NCBI GenBank assembly: GCA_028671895.1
Contig: CM053813.1
Coordinates: forward strand, 47,338,501 to 47,402,500
Reading direction: 5' to 3'
DNA length: 64,000 bases
Origin: Oenanthe sinensis
Taxonomy: Eukaryota > Streptophyta > Magnoliopsida > Apiales > Apiaceae
Shown here in pieces: positions 23,950-34,465 of the stretch. The translations under genes and the position numbers were made by a program. The notes under the pieces are model-generated. The model saw only the letters and a program-made list of their open reading frames with translations, did not search any database and was not told where the DNA came from. The number at the start of each line of letters is the position of its first letter. Positions within the stretch are counted from its first letter, which is position 1.

Positions 23950-24850
23950 TTGTGCAAGATAAATGAAATTGTGCATTTATACCTTTTATGGATCACTTAT
24001 TATGGTGTATCCACTGTCATCCCTAAGGTCTAGGTTATCAATTAACAAATTAATGAACCATCGTCATGAATCTGTTGATTCTGTCTCAACCACGGCATAT
24101 ACAGCCGGGAACATTTGATTGTTCCTGGCTCATCCGACGCGTTGTTACAATTAATTGACCCCCACAAACTGTTTTAAGAAAGCAACCATCCAATCCTAAT
24201 TTAGTGCATGATAACTTATATAAATAAAAGAGTTAATTGCATTTTACATTCCAATGGTTTGGACTAATAGTAGTTTAGTACTCATATTTTAGATAATTGC
24301 ACAATACATCCAAAAACTATTTTAGGCGCTGCACTTTGCACTTTTTCCGTTAAAATATTAGGGGTAGTTTAGGAAATTAAAAATATTTAATTATAATCCG
24401 ACCTTTATTTGAGGTTCTTGACCCTCTAAACGATATTTTTTAGAGAAATTTAAAGAACGAAAATATCTTTTCAAAACCATAAGTTTCAAAAAACTTTTTA
24501 AACTTGTTATCATCCATCTCATTTTTAATCTTGTACTTGTTATCTTAACTGTGTTATTAGCAATAAGTATAAAAAATTCATGTCCTAAATCCCATAGTCT
24601 AGAATATTGCTCTTTCAATGTATCATGAACTCGAAATCTCAATCTCCGGTTCCTCTTTATTCTTTAATAATTTCCTTGATATCCTTTATTGTCCATGCAG
24701 GATTTTTCCTAATTTTGTCATCATACACCTGCACCAAGTACTTCACACTTGCAAGTTTATTATTATACGGCTTGGTACAGAGATGTCCATGGCAAGATGT
24801 GGGTCTGATTTGGAATTCAAGGACCAATTCATATAGAAAAGATGAGGTCT
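23950..24850 (-). pseudogene. Second MULE transposase, decayed relic
   Basis: Minus-strand pieces in shifting frames: NKLASVKYLVQVYDDKIRKN, PAWTIKDIKEIIKE, HDTLKEQYSRLWDLGHEF, LGLDGCFLKTVCGGQL, FPAVYAVVETESTDS and FINLLIDNLDLRDD, then GYTIISDP. They follow the MuDR order (N-terminal region, first catalytic Asp in LDGCFLK, second Asp in ISDP), with stops and frameshifts between them. It differs from the transposase at 16.7-19.8 kb, so two MULE families are present. No TIRs were identified. Confidence 0.7.
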
Positions 24851-25850
24851 AATGTGGTTAACATTGACAGGTTCGAGGTTTAATTTACTGTTCTATTACA
24901 GAGGAATAGGAACTCAGGAAAAGGTTTACATATGATTGTAGCTCCATGTCCAACTATTCACTCCATAGGTGTATTCGTATATTTACAATTTCTTGTTCAA
25001 TTATCTCTGTGACATCGAGTTATGATATTACCGCGATTGAGCACTATTAGAAGGAAAAAAAATCACCTGGCATTTAATATTTAAGATATATTAATATACA
25101 CCATGTGTACTACTCATACTTATTTGTTTGATTAAGAATAGAAGGTGTGTGAGTTGGAGCCACGTTGATGACTAGGTGCATGTGTCTATTTATCTGTATA
25201 TGCAAATGTTTTCTCTGACAACGATTTAAATGGTGAATCTTAGTGAAACAAAGGTGTAGATTGACGTCTCGAAAGCATCGGACACATCAAATGTGGGCTT
25301 GGAAGTGGGCAAAGGAGTGACTTAAATCTGATGTAGTGCAAGGCAATTACTAAGGTGTGTCTATATACATTATTCGAAACTATTTTAAGATTGAAATATT
25401 TTAGATTCAATTATAAGGACATTAAATTTTTGTAGATTCGGACTGTCATACGATCTCTTTCCCCGAATAAATTTGTGGATTCACGATCTTCAACTGTTGT
25501 CAAACGCCATTAGTCTATCCTTCAACTTCTTTCCAGCTTCTTCCGTGTTATTCTGTTTCAGTAGTGTCTAGGATTTGATCAATTGTAGAAATTTAAATAT
25601 TCCGGCAACTCATCGTGCTCTAATACTTCAGATAGCCTCTTGCTCTCAAACTATTGTCGCTAAAGAGAGAGACTGAGAGGACAAGTGACTGACTAAGCAG
25701 TTTATAATGACCTGAACAGAATCCTTATATAATTGTGAAATGTCAGTAAAGTACAGATGTATATATCTTGGGATTTTCTGGTACACTTGCACAGATTCTT
25801 CTTCCACTGTTTCTTTCCTTGGTATATGATACCTGCAGTTTCCAGTTAAA

Positions 25851-26845
25851 GATAATCAACTTGTTTATGAGATAATATAATTATGTAAATCAGATGATGC
25901 ATTTTGGCAGTTTAGTACAGGGACCAAACTGCAGGTAAATTAATCGATCAATTGCATATTTGCATGCAATTTTTAAATCTCTATTCTAGTTAATGTAGCG
26001 AAGTTGAAGTATACATAACTAGGTACGTGTGTTTATTATGAACTATATATCCTAAAGTTGTATCTGATCTGGACGTGAAACATGCTGGTAATTAAAGTCG
26101 AGATTTGATATAGTTGGTATTGTCGTATGCTCTGCAATAGCTAAATAATAATTTGAATGCTGATATGACCAAAAGCAATATATTTGTCGTCTTTCACATG
26201 TTTCCTATGTTGTTATTTGAAGGTGTTCAAGGACAAGTATCATCAATCACAAAGCAGTTGCAAATCAAATCTATTGAAACCAGAGCCACATGAACTGTAA
26301 CAAACATCTTAAGCAGATCGATAATGAATAAGGTGAATACTTTAGTAGATATCAAACTTTAATGTATATAATCAACTTGTTCAAGAGATAACATAATTAT
26401 ATATATCAGATAAAAAGATAATCAACTTGTTTAACAGATAATTTAATTATATAAACCCGATACTGCAGTTGTGTAGTTTCTTGCTTTAGATCAGTTTCTG
26501 ACATGTTCCATCTGTAAGGTTTTTTAACTTTCCCGAAAATTACGAAGAATGGATATATAGATACTACATACCTGGCTAACCTGGCAAACTGCAGTTTATA
26601 TATTCAATTGCATGCACTTTTAATATCTATACTGGGATAAGTTAGACAAGTTGAACTATACATAATTATGTGTGCGTTTACATACTGAATAATCATAGGT
26701 TTTATGTTCCTGATCTGGACTTGAAACATGTCGATCGCCTCCAGATTAATAATTACTTCTGTCGTGTACTATGCAGTAAGTTGTACATTAATTTGACTAA
26801 AGGCAATGTGCCATATTCTACATGTTTCCTGCGTAGTTATTTATA
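25851..26845. repeat. Diverged direct duplication, period about 567 bp
   Basis: The blocks starting GATAATCAACTTGTTT at 25851 and 26418 share, in the same order, a TTGCATGCA segment, AAGTTGAA.TATACATAA, CTGATCTGGAC.TGAAACATG and CACATGTTTCCT / CTACATGTTTCCT near the end. A third partial copy of the opening lies near 26370. No ORF is conserved between the copies. Confidence 0.6.
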
Positions 26846-27235
26846 AGAGACTGTTTGTGTAACATGGCTTTAAGTAAAAAAAGACTTCTAGGAGCTTTGT
26901 GTACTCCGGCTTTAAACTAGCTTTTAGGAGAAAAGTTCCATTAAGTAAAAAGTACCTAAAAGGTACTTTTGCTTATGACTTTTTGACTTTTCGATTTTTT
27001 TTTTTTTTTTTTTGCTTCCATGATTCTTGTAAAGTATAAATAATATGAATTTAAAATTTTTTAAAGTCAAATTTCACTTAAAGTCAAAATTATTAAACCC
27101 CCCATTTAACTTTAAGTTCCATTACCCAAACACATTCATTCAACTTAAAGTAAAAAACTTTACTTTCTCCATTAAGTTAAAAACACCTCCATTAAGTCAA
27201 AAGTAACTTATTTTAAGTAATCCCAAACGGCCTCT
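26846..27235. mobile_element. hAT-like MITE, about 390 bp
   Basis: Begins AGAGACTGTTTG and ends CAAACGGCCTCT, inverse repeats of the AGAGGCCGTTTGG type common in plant hAT MITEs. The interior is rich in AAGTAAAAAGT/ACTTTTTACTT complementary arms and holds a poly(T) run near 27000. No clear 8-bp target duplication was seen. Confidence 0.6.
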
Positions 27236-27990
27236 AAGTGTTTCGTGTGATGACAGTAACATTGAAGAAACTAAGTAGATTAATCCTACATTTTTAAGCT
27301 ACCTTACTCTCAAACGCCCCCATTTTCTTAGATTAGAAAGCCTCTACCAGTCTACCTCTTAAACTTGGGCTTGATCAGTACTTCGCACTTTTTGTCTAAT
27401 GAAAGCTTAATTCTAACCCAAACTGAATCATTCAAATGCCTCCAACTCAAACCATGGGCTATAGAGTGTACCAATAATGGACATATATCTTAATTACTTC
27501 GACAGTATTATTTGGTTAATAAAAATGTTTACTATACTGAATATTGCTTTTTAATTTAATGCAATGTTAGAAAACAGATGTGAGATGTCTCAACTCAAGC
27601 CTGATACAATAAAGATAGTCAAGCTGGTAGCTTAAGTTGAAAATGATGTCACTATAGTTGCTTTATAAGCTACCTTCTTGTACCTAATTATGGTTTATGT
27701 GGTTATGGTTAGGAAGGAAATGGTAGCTTAGATCACCTAGATTCTCAACAAGATTACTTACCATTTAATCATTTACACAGGATAGTCACAAATACATCTT
27801 TATGTCAACTTATGAAACACTTGAAATCAGTTCTCAACAAAGCAGATAGATTTCTGGTAAAATGCTCTCTTTGAGGTACATTTGGCCATTCAACAAATCA
27901 CAACATTATCTGGAGCATTTTAGCTGAGAAGGTAAACTAACAATTATTTATCCACCAACAATTCATCAAACTCATGAATCCTGCTGGCTC

Positions 27991-28000
27991 CTATATATAT
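27991..28000 (+). promoter_or_regulatory. Probable TATA box of the Pro/Thr-rich gene
   Basis: CTATATATAT lies 99 bases upstream of the ATG at 28099, consistent with a transcription start near 28025. Confidence 0.5.
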
Positions 28001-28098
28001 CCATTGATATTATGTTTCATCTCAACTCAAAATACAACATTTTGTAGTAATCAGTTTAAAGATAGTTAATTAAATATCCTGCTCATCAAAAATCAAAG

Positions 28099-28539
28099 AT
28101 GACTGCTTTTAACCACAATCTTGTTCTAGCTTTCGTCCTAGCATTAGCAATTTCAAGTATGGAGGTGAGTTTTGCAGCACGCCGCTTGATGCAATCTTCA
28201 CAACCAACAGTACCAACTATTCCTACACTGCCAACCATGCCAACTATTCCGACCCTGCCAACCATGCCGACTCTGCCCAAGGTCGCATTGCCTCCACTGC
28301 CTGCAATGCCAACCCTTCCAAAAGCAGCAGCATTGCCACCAATGCTAACTACTTCTCTTCCAACAATACCATCTCTACCAACTATGCCTACTGCAATCCC
28401 AAAGGTGACCTTGCCTCCTTTGCCCGCAACCCTCCCAACCATTCCCACCACAATGCCTTCCTTTCCAACTATCAATATTCCTACAACTATGCCCTCCATT
28501 CCGTTCTTTACTCCACCACCATCAACCACTAGCCCTTAA
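28099..28539 (+). CDS. Small secreted Pro/Thr/Leu-rich repeat protein
   Basis: Single-exon 146-residue protein. Residues 1-26 are a signal peptide (LVLAFVLALAISSMEVSFAA) followed by RRLMQ. The rest is a low-complexity array of three-residue units, mostly Pro-Thr followed by Ile, Leu or Met, broken by two LPKVxLPPLPA-type modules, with no Cys and no C-terminal hydrophobic GPI signal. The layout resembles small plant cell-wall proteins of the PELPK/proline-rich type, and exact family membership is inferred. The PTxPT content would allow hydroxyproline glycosylation. A long antisense frame exists but only mirrors this repeat. Confidence 0.8.
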   Translation: MTAFNHNLVLAFVLALAISSMEVSFAARRLMQSSQPTVPTIPTLPTMPTIPTLPTMPTLPKVALPPLPAMPTLPKAAALPPMLTTSLPTIPSLPTMPTAIPKVTLPPLPATLPTIPTTMPSFPTINIPTTMPSIPFFTPPPSTTSP

Positions 28540-29917
28540 GATTGTATCTATGTACACACTCATCATTTGTTCTTTTGTTAAACTTATCTCCATGGTTTTG
28601 GAATAGGTTGTGGTTCCATGTTCACTTGTATTCTTCTATTTGCTTGTTCTTTGCTTATTATACATATTGTTTCCCATTAGGGTGATCATTTTGTGCTCTC
28701 TACTGTATTTTTATATATGCATTTGACTCCTTATTAAAAGCGTTCACGAGCATCTCTTGCATATAGTCATTTATGGATTGTTAAGTTGTTGTGAATTCAT
28801 ACTTCAATCAAATAGTAATTCTATAGTCACGAACATTTTTGCAGCCACAAACCTACTCCTATAAGTTTATGTTCGCTCCTACTTAAATACTATATACCAT
28901 TAGGTGGTGACATCAGGATTCAAAGAGTCTCCTGCCATAGTGCTAGAATGCTAGATGAGAAATACCAATAAATAACCAAGAGAGGAGATAGACTTGGGGC
29001 AAAAGAGAAGCCTTTAGGGAAGGAAGAGGAGGAGGGAAGTACTAATTGCTAGATACAAGTCAAGGAATTGAACATTTTTTGTCCAGTACCTAAGTACAGT
29101 TTGGCCCCTAAAACATTAAAGGTACACTTTGGCTAACCCTCAATAATTTCAAAAATTACCAAGTGTAATTTGGCTTCCCCTTGATTTTTTGGCTAGGTCC
29201 ACAAATGCTTACATCTTATAAATCTTTCAACTCCAGTAATACAAATAAGGCAAAAAACTGAGACCGAATATGATCAGCATCAAAGGTATTAGTTGCACAA
29301 GCATTGCGAGAATGAGTACCGCGCAACATTCAACAAAGGCTTGTTCAAAAACATAAGTAACCAACTATGAGCCACTTTGAGAAACAAAATTTCACAGGAA
29401 TCAACAGACATATATATTCAATAGTAAAGAATAATATGCCATTGCAGAGGCCTTTACAACTTTTTCATGTCATAATGTACATGAAACATCAGGTACCTCA
29501 TCGAGTACAAATATAGAAAGATGAAACAAACTAATCGATTAAGGAATTGTGTCAACATTAACATTCCAAACTCAAACATATTTTGTTAACCTAAGACCAA
29601 TAGAATAAGATAAAACTTGGATATGACCAAATAAAATATGATACCATAATAGTTAGTATTGAAGATTTACATCGCGATGTCCAAAACTCCAAAAGCATCT
29701 TTTCCTTGTGTATGATCCCTGAAATCACATTGACACTGCTAATTAGAAAGAAAAAATCACATGAATACAATGACACAAAAATATGCCACATAAATATAAA
29801 ACTCAAGCACTTACTTAAAAGATTTTCTACATTTGCAAACTCTACCTCCAACTCCAAGATTACTAAGAAATCACAACACACACGCTACAATGAATATCAA
29901 TAATCCCATTTGAATGT
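28540..29917. other. Intergenic; 3' regions of two convergent genes
   Basis: The 3' UTR of the Pro/Thr-rich gene presumably runs to about 28700, and that of the DOG1-domain gene lies just below 29918. Nothing else is recognised. Confidence 0.55.
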
Positions 29918-30739
29918 TCAACTATCCACCGGAAATTTACATCGCTTAAACTCCGAAACTAATTTTTTATCCCCAAACCCAACAAGAAATTGGGCTAAAG
30001 CTTCAAGAAAAAATGCAGCCTGATAAACACTAGTAGCACTAATAATCTCCAAAAGCACACTCCTCCTAATCCTATTAGCATCCACAAAAACACTAACCAT
30101 CTCTTCCATATTCCCCTCCACTGCCTCGGCCACGAAACCCTTCTCCCCCTCATTCTTCCCCCACTCCTCCCCTATTTTCGCAACGAAAACCCCCTGCGCC
30201 TCACGTGATCTGGCCACCAATGTAGGCACAATCAACCTCAACCCACGTTCAATTTCATCAATACGAGTAATCAAAACCTTACTAGGACTATTCCAAGCAT
30301 TCACAAGTTTCCAGTTCTCATTCAAAATACTCGAAATGTCACCGACATGAATCACATTACAATTATCATCAATTTCATCATCAGGGTCATCAAGAAATTG
30401 CCTAAGAAGTTTAGCAAACAAGTAAGGATGAAGATCACCTAACCAAAGAAAGGGCTTTTCGCAAGAACCCCGCCATTCGGGATACAACAACTGAGCGACG
30501 TCGTTTGATGCAGCATTGTCAAGAGCATCATAGTACAACTGAAAGTGTTGATGAATCATCTCAACATGTTTGGACAAAAGGGTTGTTGAAGATGTTGAAT
30601 CTGAAGATAATGAGCGCCGGAGAAGTGGGAGGAGTGTGTGTTTGAGTGTTTTGATCCACTCGGAGTAAAATTCTTTGAATGGGCGGCGCGTGGGGTGGCG
30701 CGTGAGGGTTATTGGTAGATTGATTAGAGATTTGAACAT
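29918..30739 (-). CDS. INP1: DOG1-domain protein, INAPERTURATE POLLEN1-like
   Basis: Intronless 273-residue protein. The DOG1 domain occupies most of it: RRPFKEFYSEWIKTLKHTLL (from about residue 18), then HVEMIHQHFQLYYDALD, WRGSCEKPFLWLGDLHPYLF, RIDEIERGLRLIVPTLVARS and a C-terminal YQAAFFLEALAQFLVGFG. The stand-alone DOG1 domain without a bZIP region excludes TGA factors. The WLGDLHPYLF block and the genomic neighbourhood (TPP, GT47, APT) favour INP1, which marks pollen aperture sites in tetrads. Seed-dormancy DOG1 or another DOG1-like protein remains possible. The first in-frame ATG is used; a (GT)17 tract lies 119 bases upstream. Confidence 0.75.
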   Translation of the reverse strand: MFKSLINLPITLTRHPTRRPFKEFYSEWIKTLKHTLLPLLRRSLSSDSTSSTTLLSKHVEMIHQHFQLYYDALDNAASNDVAQLLYPEWRGSCEKPFLWLGDLHPYLFAKLLRQFLDDPDDEIDDNCNVIHVGDISSILNENWKLVNAWNSPSKVLITRIDEIERGLRLIVPTLVARSREAQGVFVAKIGEEWGKNEGEKGFVAEAVEGNMEEMVSVFVDANRIRRSVLLEIISATSVYQAAFFLEALAQFLVGFGDKKLVSEFKRCKFPVDS

Positions 30740-30855
30740 GATGGGGTCTCTTCAAATTGGGGAAAAATATGAGGGTGATATAGGACGTTGAGGAAAGTGT
30801 TTGATAAATACGTTTTCTTGGAAATTCTTGAAAAACAAGCAGCAAATCAAGAAGT

Positions 30856-30894
<39 letters not shown>

Positions 30895-32695
30895 GAGGTT
30901 ATATTGTGGAGGGAATGGGGATATGAATAAAGTATAAACAGCTTTTGGTTTTGGGTTGTATATTTTGTGGGATTTTGAGACCCAAAAGAGAGGCCCATAC
31001 AATCTCCTTTGGTCCTCCTTTCAATCAAAACATCATTTGTTTTTTTTAATTAAAATATCATTAGTTTAAATGTTTAAAATGTAAATTAAAATAAGGAATG
31101 GATAAGAAAATTCTATATCTTCGTCAATACATTTTAATATAAAATTATATCATATGTGATCCAAAAATTATCAATTTTTTAAAAAATATTTAAATTTAAT
31201 ATTTATAACTTTTTTTGTTGGGAAATTTAGATACATTAAAAGAAAGGGAAAATATATAGGAGAGGAGGAAAAACCTCAAGTGTAAATCTAGTATTTTTAT
31301 TATTAAATTTAAGAAAATTTTAAATCATATTAATAATGCATTAAAATTTAATAATATTATAAATATCAAAAAAAATCAATCTAGACGACTCTCAGGAAAC
31401 ACACACGAAAAAAATTAGCACTTAAATTATCGATATTAATATTGAATTGAATTTGATATATTTAATTTGTTATGTGGCTTAAATATAATCAAATTAAACA
31501 TATTCAAATATATATCGCTCATAAGATAATGTGGATATGCAGATTAAAATATCATGAAATGACTCTTCGTACAGGTTTAGATATTCATTTTGATTTTTTT
31601 AGAGTCAAATTGACTAATATTTAAAGTTAGCAAAAAAAATTGACTAATATTTAATTAAAAATTAAAAATTGTTTTTTTATAATTTAAAAAAACTAAAATA
31701 TACATTTTAAAATAGATTATATATACTTTTTAATAATATAAAATATTAATTGTTTTCAATTATATATTATTTTTAAATTACAATAAAAAATAAATAAATT
31801 TTACTGTACTAGAAACAAAGTGAACATTGAATAGGGACGGAGGCAATAGTAGTTAAAAATTAAAATAGAGTACGACACTTAAGGGCAAAATTTAATCCAA
31901 ATGGGAAAAAAATTATTCTGAAAACTTAAGAACTTGATTGTAAAAAAAATAACTGAAATTTAAATTTGTACCCAAAACTAATCTAAACTTCCTCCCGCTA
32001 TAATAGTAGACCTTACAGATAAATTACCGATGATTCGTTAAAATGTATCTTAACTTATTCTTTTTCGTTTTTTAACAACAAATAAACGCGGGAAAGCCCC
32101 TAATTTTACTGAATGAACACAACAGTTAAACAAGTGCTGAAGTTGAACAAGAATAACTACCCACATGTTTACATTTATATGTTCTCACCGACAATCTTGC
32201 TAGTCAACACGCTTCTATCATCACTCATCACCTTCATCATCCTTTCAGTATTATTTATATTTATCATACAGTACTATTTTACTAGTAAATAAATATTATT
32301 CTATTTTTATATCTTATCAATTCTTTGTTTTTCTTTTGGATGCACCAGTTGTCCACTTTTCTCTCCTCACATCTTAAATCAAATCCGACATTACCATTAC
32401 ATGAACATAAACCGAACTAACAAATCTCCCCTTCTTCCTCCAAAACACACACACACACACACTGCATATCTCTCTCCCTCTCCCTCTCCCTCTCAAACAC
32501 ACTTCTTATGCTCAGATCATCCATAGGATTATAGTACCATCACTATGATGCCTCATAACTTAATCTACCCAACTAACTTCACAAAATAAAAATCCAATCT
32601 TTTTGTTCAAATACAATACAAATATCTAGCCTAATCCTCATCACTCCCTTCCCACTTTTTTCTCCCCACCGCCCATAAAAAACAACCACCACACC
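30740..32695. other. Intergenic between divergent INP1-like and GT47 genes
   Basis: Shared upstream region of two divergent genes, AT-rich in the middle. It contains the (GT)17 tract at 30858-30891 and, near the GT47 gene, a (CA)n tract at about 32447-32461 followed by CTCTCC repeats to about 32493, typical of plant 5' leaders. Confidence 0.6.
30858..30891. repeat. (GT)n microsatellite
   Basis: About 17 GT units in the 5' region of the DOG1-domain gene. On the minus strand it gives a spurious His-Thr repeat frame. Confidence 0.95.
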
Positions 32696-34012
32696 ATGCC
32701 ACCACCTCTAATAATTACCCTCATGTTCACCCTCCTTATCTTCTCAAAAAAAATAAAATCACAAGATCTTGAAACAGATTGCACAGATCGTTGGATTTAC
32801 ATAAGACAACTCCCATCAATTTACAATCTAGACCTTCTCACAAACTGTTCAGAATATCAAACATTTGATAATTTTTGTCCTTACATTTCAAACCATGGCC
32901 TTGGTCTTAAAACACATAATAGATCACATTCTTGGTTCCGGACAGATCCTCATATGCTTGAACTCATCTTTCATCGTCGCCTTCTCGAATATCCATGTCT
33001 TACCAATGATCCCACCTTAGCATCAGCTATGTTTCTTCCTTATTATGCAGGGATTGATGCTCTCAAGTACTTGTACGGACAAGAACAAAATTCAAGCTTT
33101 CAACATGGGCTTGATTTATATCATCATATTAGACATATAGATATGCCAGAGATTTGGAAAAGACATAATGGGCATGATCATTTCTTGATTATGGCAAGGC
33201 CTGCTTGGGATTTTAGTCAGCCATTGTCGAATGATCCACCTATTTGGGGAACTTCATTTCTTGAATTACAAGAATTTTATAATGTGACTGCTTTAACTTT
33301 CGAATCTAGAGCATACCCTTTTCAAGAAATGGCAATCCCATATCCAACTTCATTTCATCCACCAAATTTAGCACTTTTCGATTCGTGGGTGAGTAGGGTG
33401 AGGAGATCAAGGAGGAGCACTTTGATGCTGTTTGCAGGTGGTGGTGGGATTTCTAATAACCCGAATGTGAGGCGAAGTATTCGATTAGAATGTGAGAATG
33501 CTACTAGTTATAGTAATACTAGTTTTGGGTATTCGAAATTATGTGAGTTTGTGGATTGTTCTAATGGAGTTTGTGAGCATGATCCTATTAGGTTTATGAA
33601 GCCTATGTTGCAAGCTAGTTTTTGTTTGCAGCCTCCTGGTGATACTCCAACGCGACGTTCAATGTTTGATGCAATTCTTGCGGGTTGCATTCCTGTTTTC
33701 TTTGAGGAATTGTCTGCGAAAGCACAGTATGGGTGGCATTTGCCCGAGAATGAGTACGAGGAGTTTTCAGTGTTTATACCGAAAGAAAATGTTGTGTTTA
33801 AAGGGGTTAAGATATTGGATGTTTTAACAAGTATACCACGAGCTCAAGTTAGGAGAATGAGAGAAAAAGTTATAGAGATGTTACCTAGAGTCATATATAG
33901 AAAGCATGGAAGTTCACTTGGTTTGAGAGCAAAGAAAGATGCATTTGATATTGCAATTGAGGGTACTTTACAAAGGATCAAATCTAGACTCATAGAAGTT
34001 GAATTTCAGTGA
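32696..34012 (+). CDS. GT47 exostosin-family glycosyltransferase, xyloglucan galactosyltransferase-like
   Basis: Intronless 438-residue protein. Residues about 4-22 are hydrophobic (LIITLMFTLLIFSKK) and can serve as a signal anchor for a type II Golgi protein. The exostosin domain follows: DRWIYIRQLPSIYNLDLL, MFLPYYAGIDALKYL, HDHFLIMARPAWDF, LMLFAGGG, and the nucleotide-sugar-binding region LQASFCLQPPGDTPTRRSMF, then DAILAGCIPVFF, ending LPRVIY. These are signatures of the MUR3/XLT2 branch that adds galactose to xyloglucan. The donor and acceptor are inferred. The upstream flank carries the CA/CT-rich leader. The neighbourhood matches the exostosin gene At4g22580 by position. Confidence 0.88.
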   Translation: MPPPLIITLMFTLLIFSKKIKSQDLETDCTDRWIYIRQLPSIYNLDLLTNCSEYQTFDNFCPYISNHGLGLKTHNRSHSWFRTDPHMLELIFHRRLLEYPCLTNDPTLASAMFLPYYAGIDALKYLYGQEQNSSFQHGLDLYHHIRHIDMPEIWKRHNGHDHFLIMARPAWDFSQPLSNDPPIWGTSFLELQEFYNVTALTFESRAYPFQEMAIPYPTSFHPPNLALFDSWVSRVRRSRRSTLMLFAGGGGISNNPNVRRSIRLECENATSYSNTSFGYSKLCEFVDCSNGVCEHDPIRFMKPMLQASFCLQPPGDTPTRRSMFDAILAGCIPVFFEELSAKAQYGWHLPENEYEEFSVFIPKENVVFKGVKILDVLTSIPRAQVRRMREKVIEMLPRVIYRKHGSSLGLRAKKDAFDIAIEGTLQRIKSRLIEVEFQ

Positions 34013-34465
34013 GCTTGTGAGTAGTTCTGTACATTTTAACTAATCATGTAATTCTTATTTGTGGGGTGGGGGCGCAGGGGAGGGGCAGTATTTATTATCA
34101 TTCTTTGCACCATATTTATTGAGAACAAGGTGTAAATGGATTTTGTATTCTCACTCGTAATATGTATGGCAAGCTATGTCTGTTTTTTGACATGTTGAGT
34201 TCATATGATTCCATAATAATGCATAGCTATGTCAGTCAATTGCTATAATTCATGCACAAGTTTTTTTTCAAGTACAGAAGGAATACAATTTATTGATTTA
34301 CAATGGTTTAAAAAGTTGGAGCCAAAACAATAAATAAAGAAGGAGATTGTGCATTGGCAACTTGTCTAGAGCAACTGCATTAAATCTGAATTGGAAGCAA
34401 AACCTGAAGAGCAGATGTATGTAAACTTTTTAGTTCTATATTTGTAATGATTTTCAAAAGTTGTT
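34013..34465. other. Convergent 3' regions of GT47 and KAS III
   Basis: Non-coding. A G-rich run GGGGTGGGGGCGCAGGGGAG lies at about 34061-34080. Presumed 3' UTRs meet here. Confidence 0.6.

Larger units (their letters stand above)
24851..28098. other. Intergenic; duplicated non-coding block and a MITE, no gene seen
   Basis: Contains a diverged direct duplication at 25851-26225 and 26418-26845, a hAT-like MITE at 26846-27235, and the promoter of the Pro/Thr-rich gene just below 28099. No convincing exon on either strand. Confidence 0.55.

Noticed and set aside
25044..25080. CACTATTAGAAGG as a possible second CACTA terminus
   Set aside because: It is in the same rather than inverted orientation to the terminus at 21944 and lacks the shared subterminal motifs.
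28086..28529. 147-codon antisense frame rich in Gly and Val
   Set aside because: It is the complement of the Pro/Thr triplet repeats of the sense gene and has no signal peptide or domain of its own.
30561..31028. 155-codon minus-strand frame with a His-Thr repeat
   Set aside because: It reads through the (GT)n microsatellite and overlaps the INP1-like gene in another frame.
31820..31850. GGGACGGAGGCAATAG as a Stowaway end
   Set aside because: No matching inverse end was seen within 400 bases.
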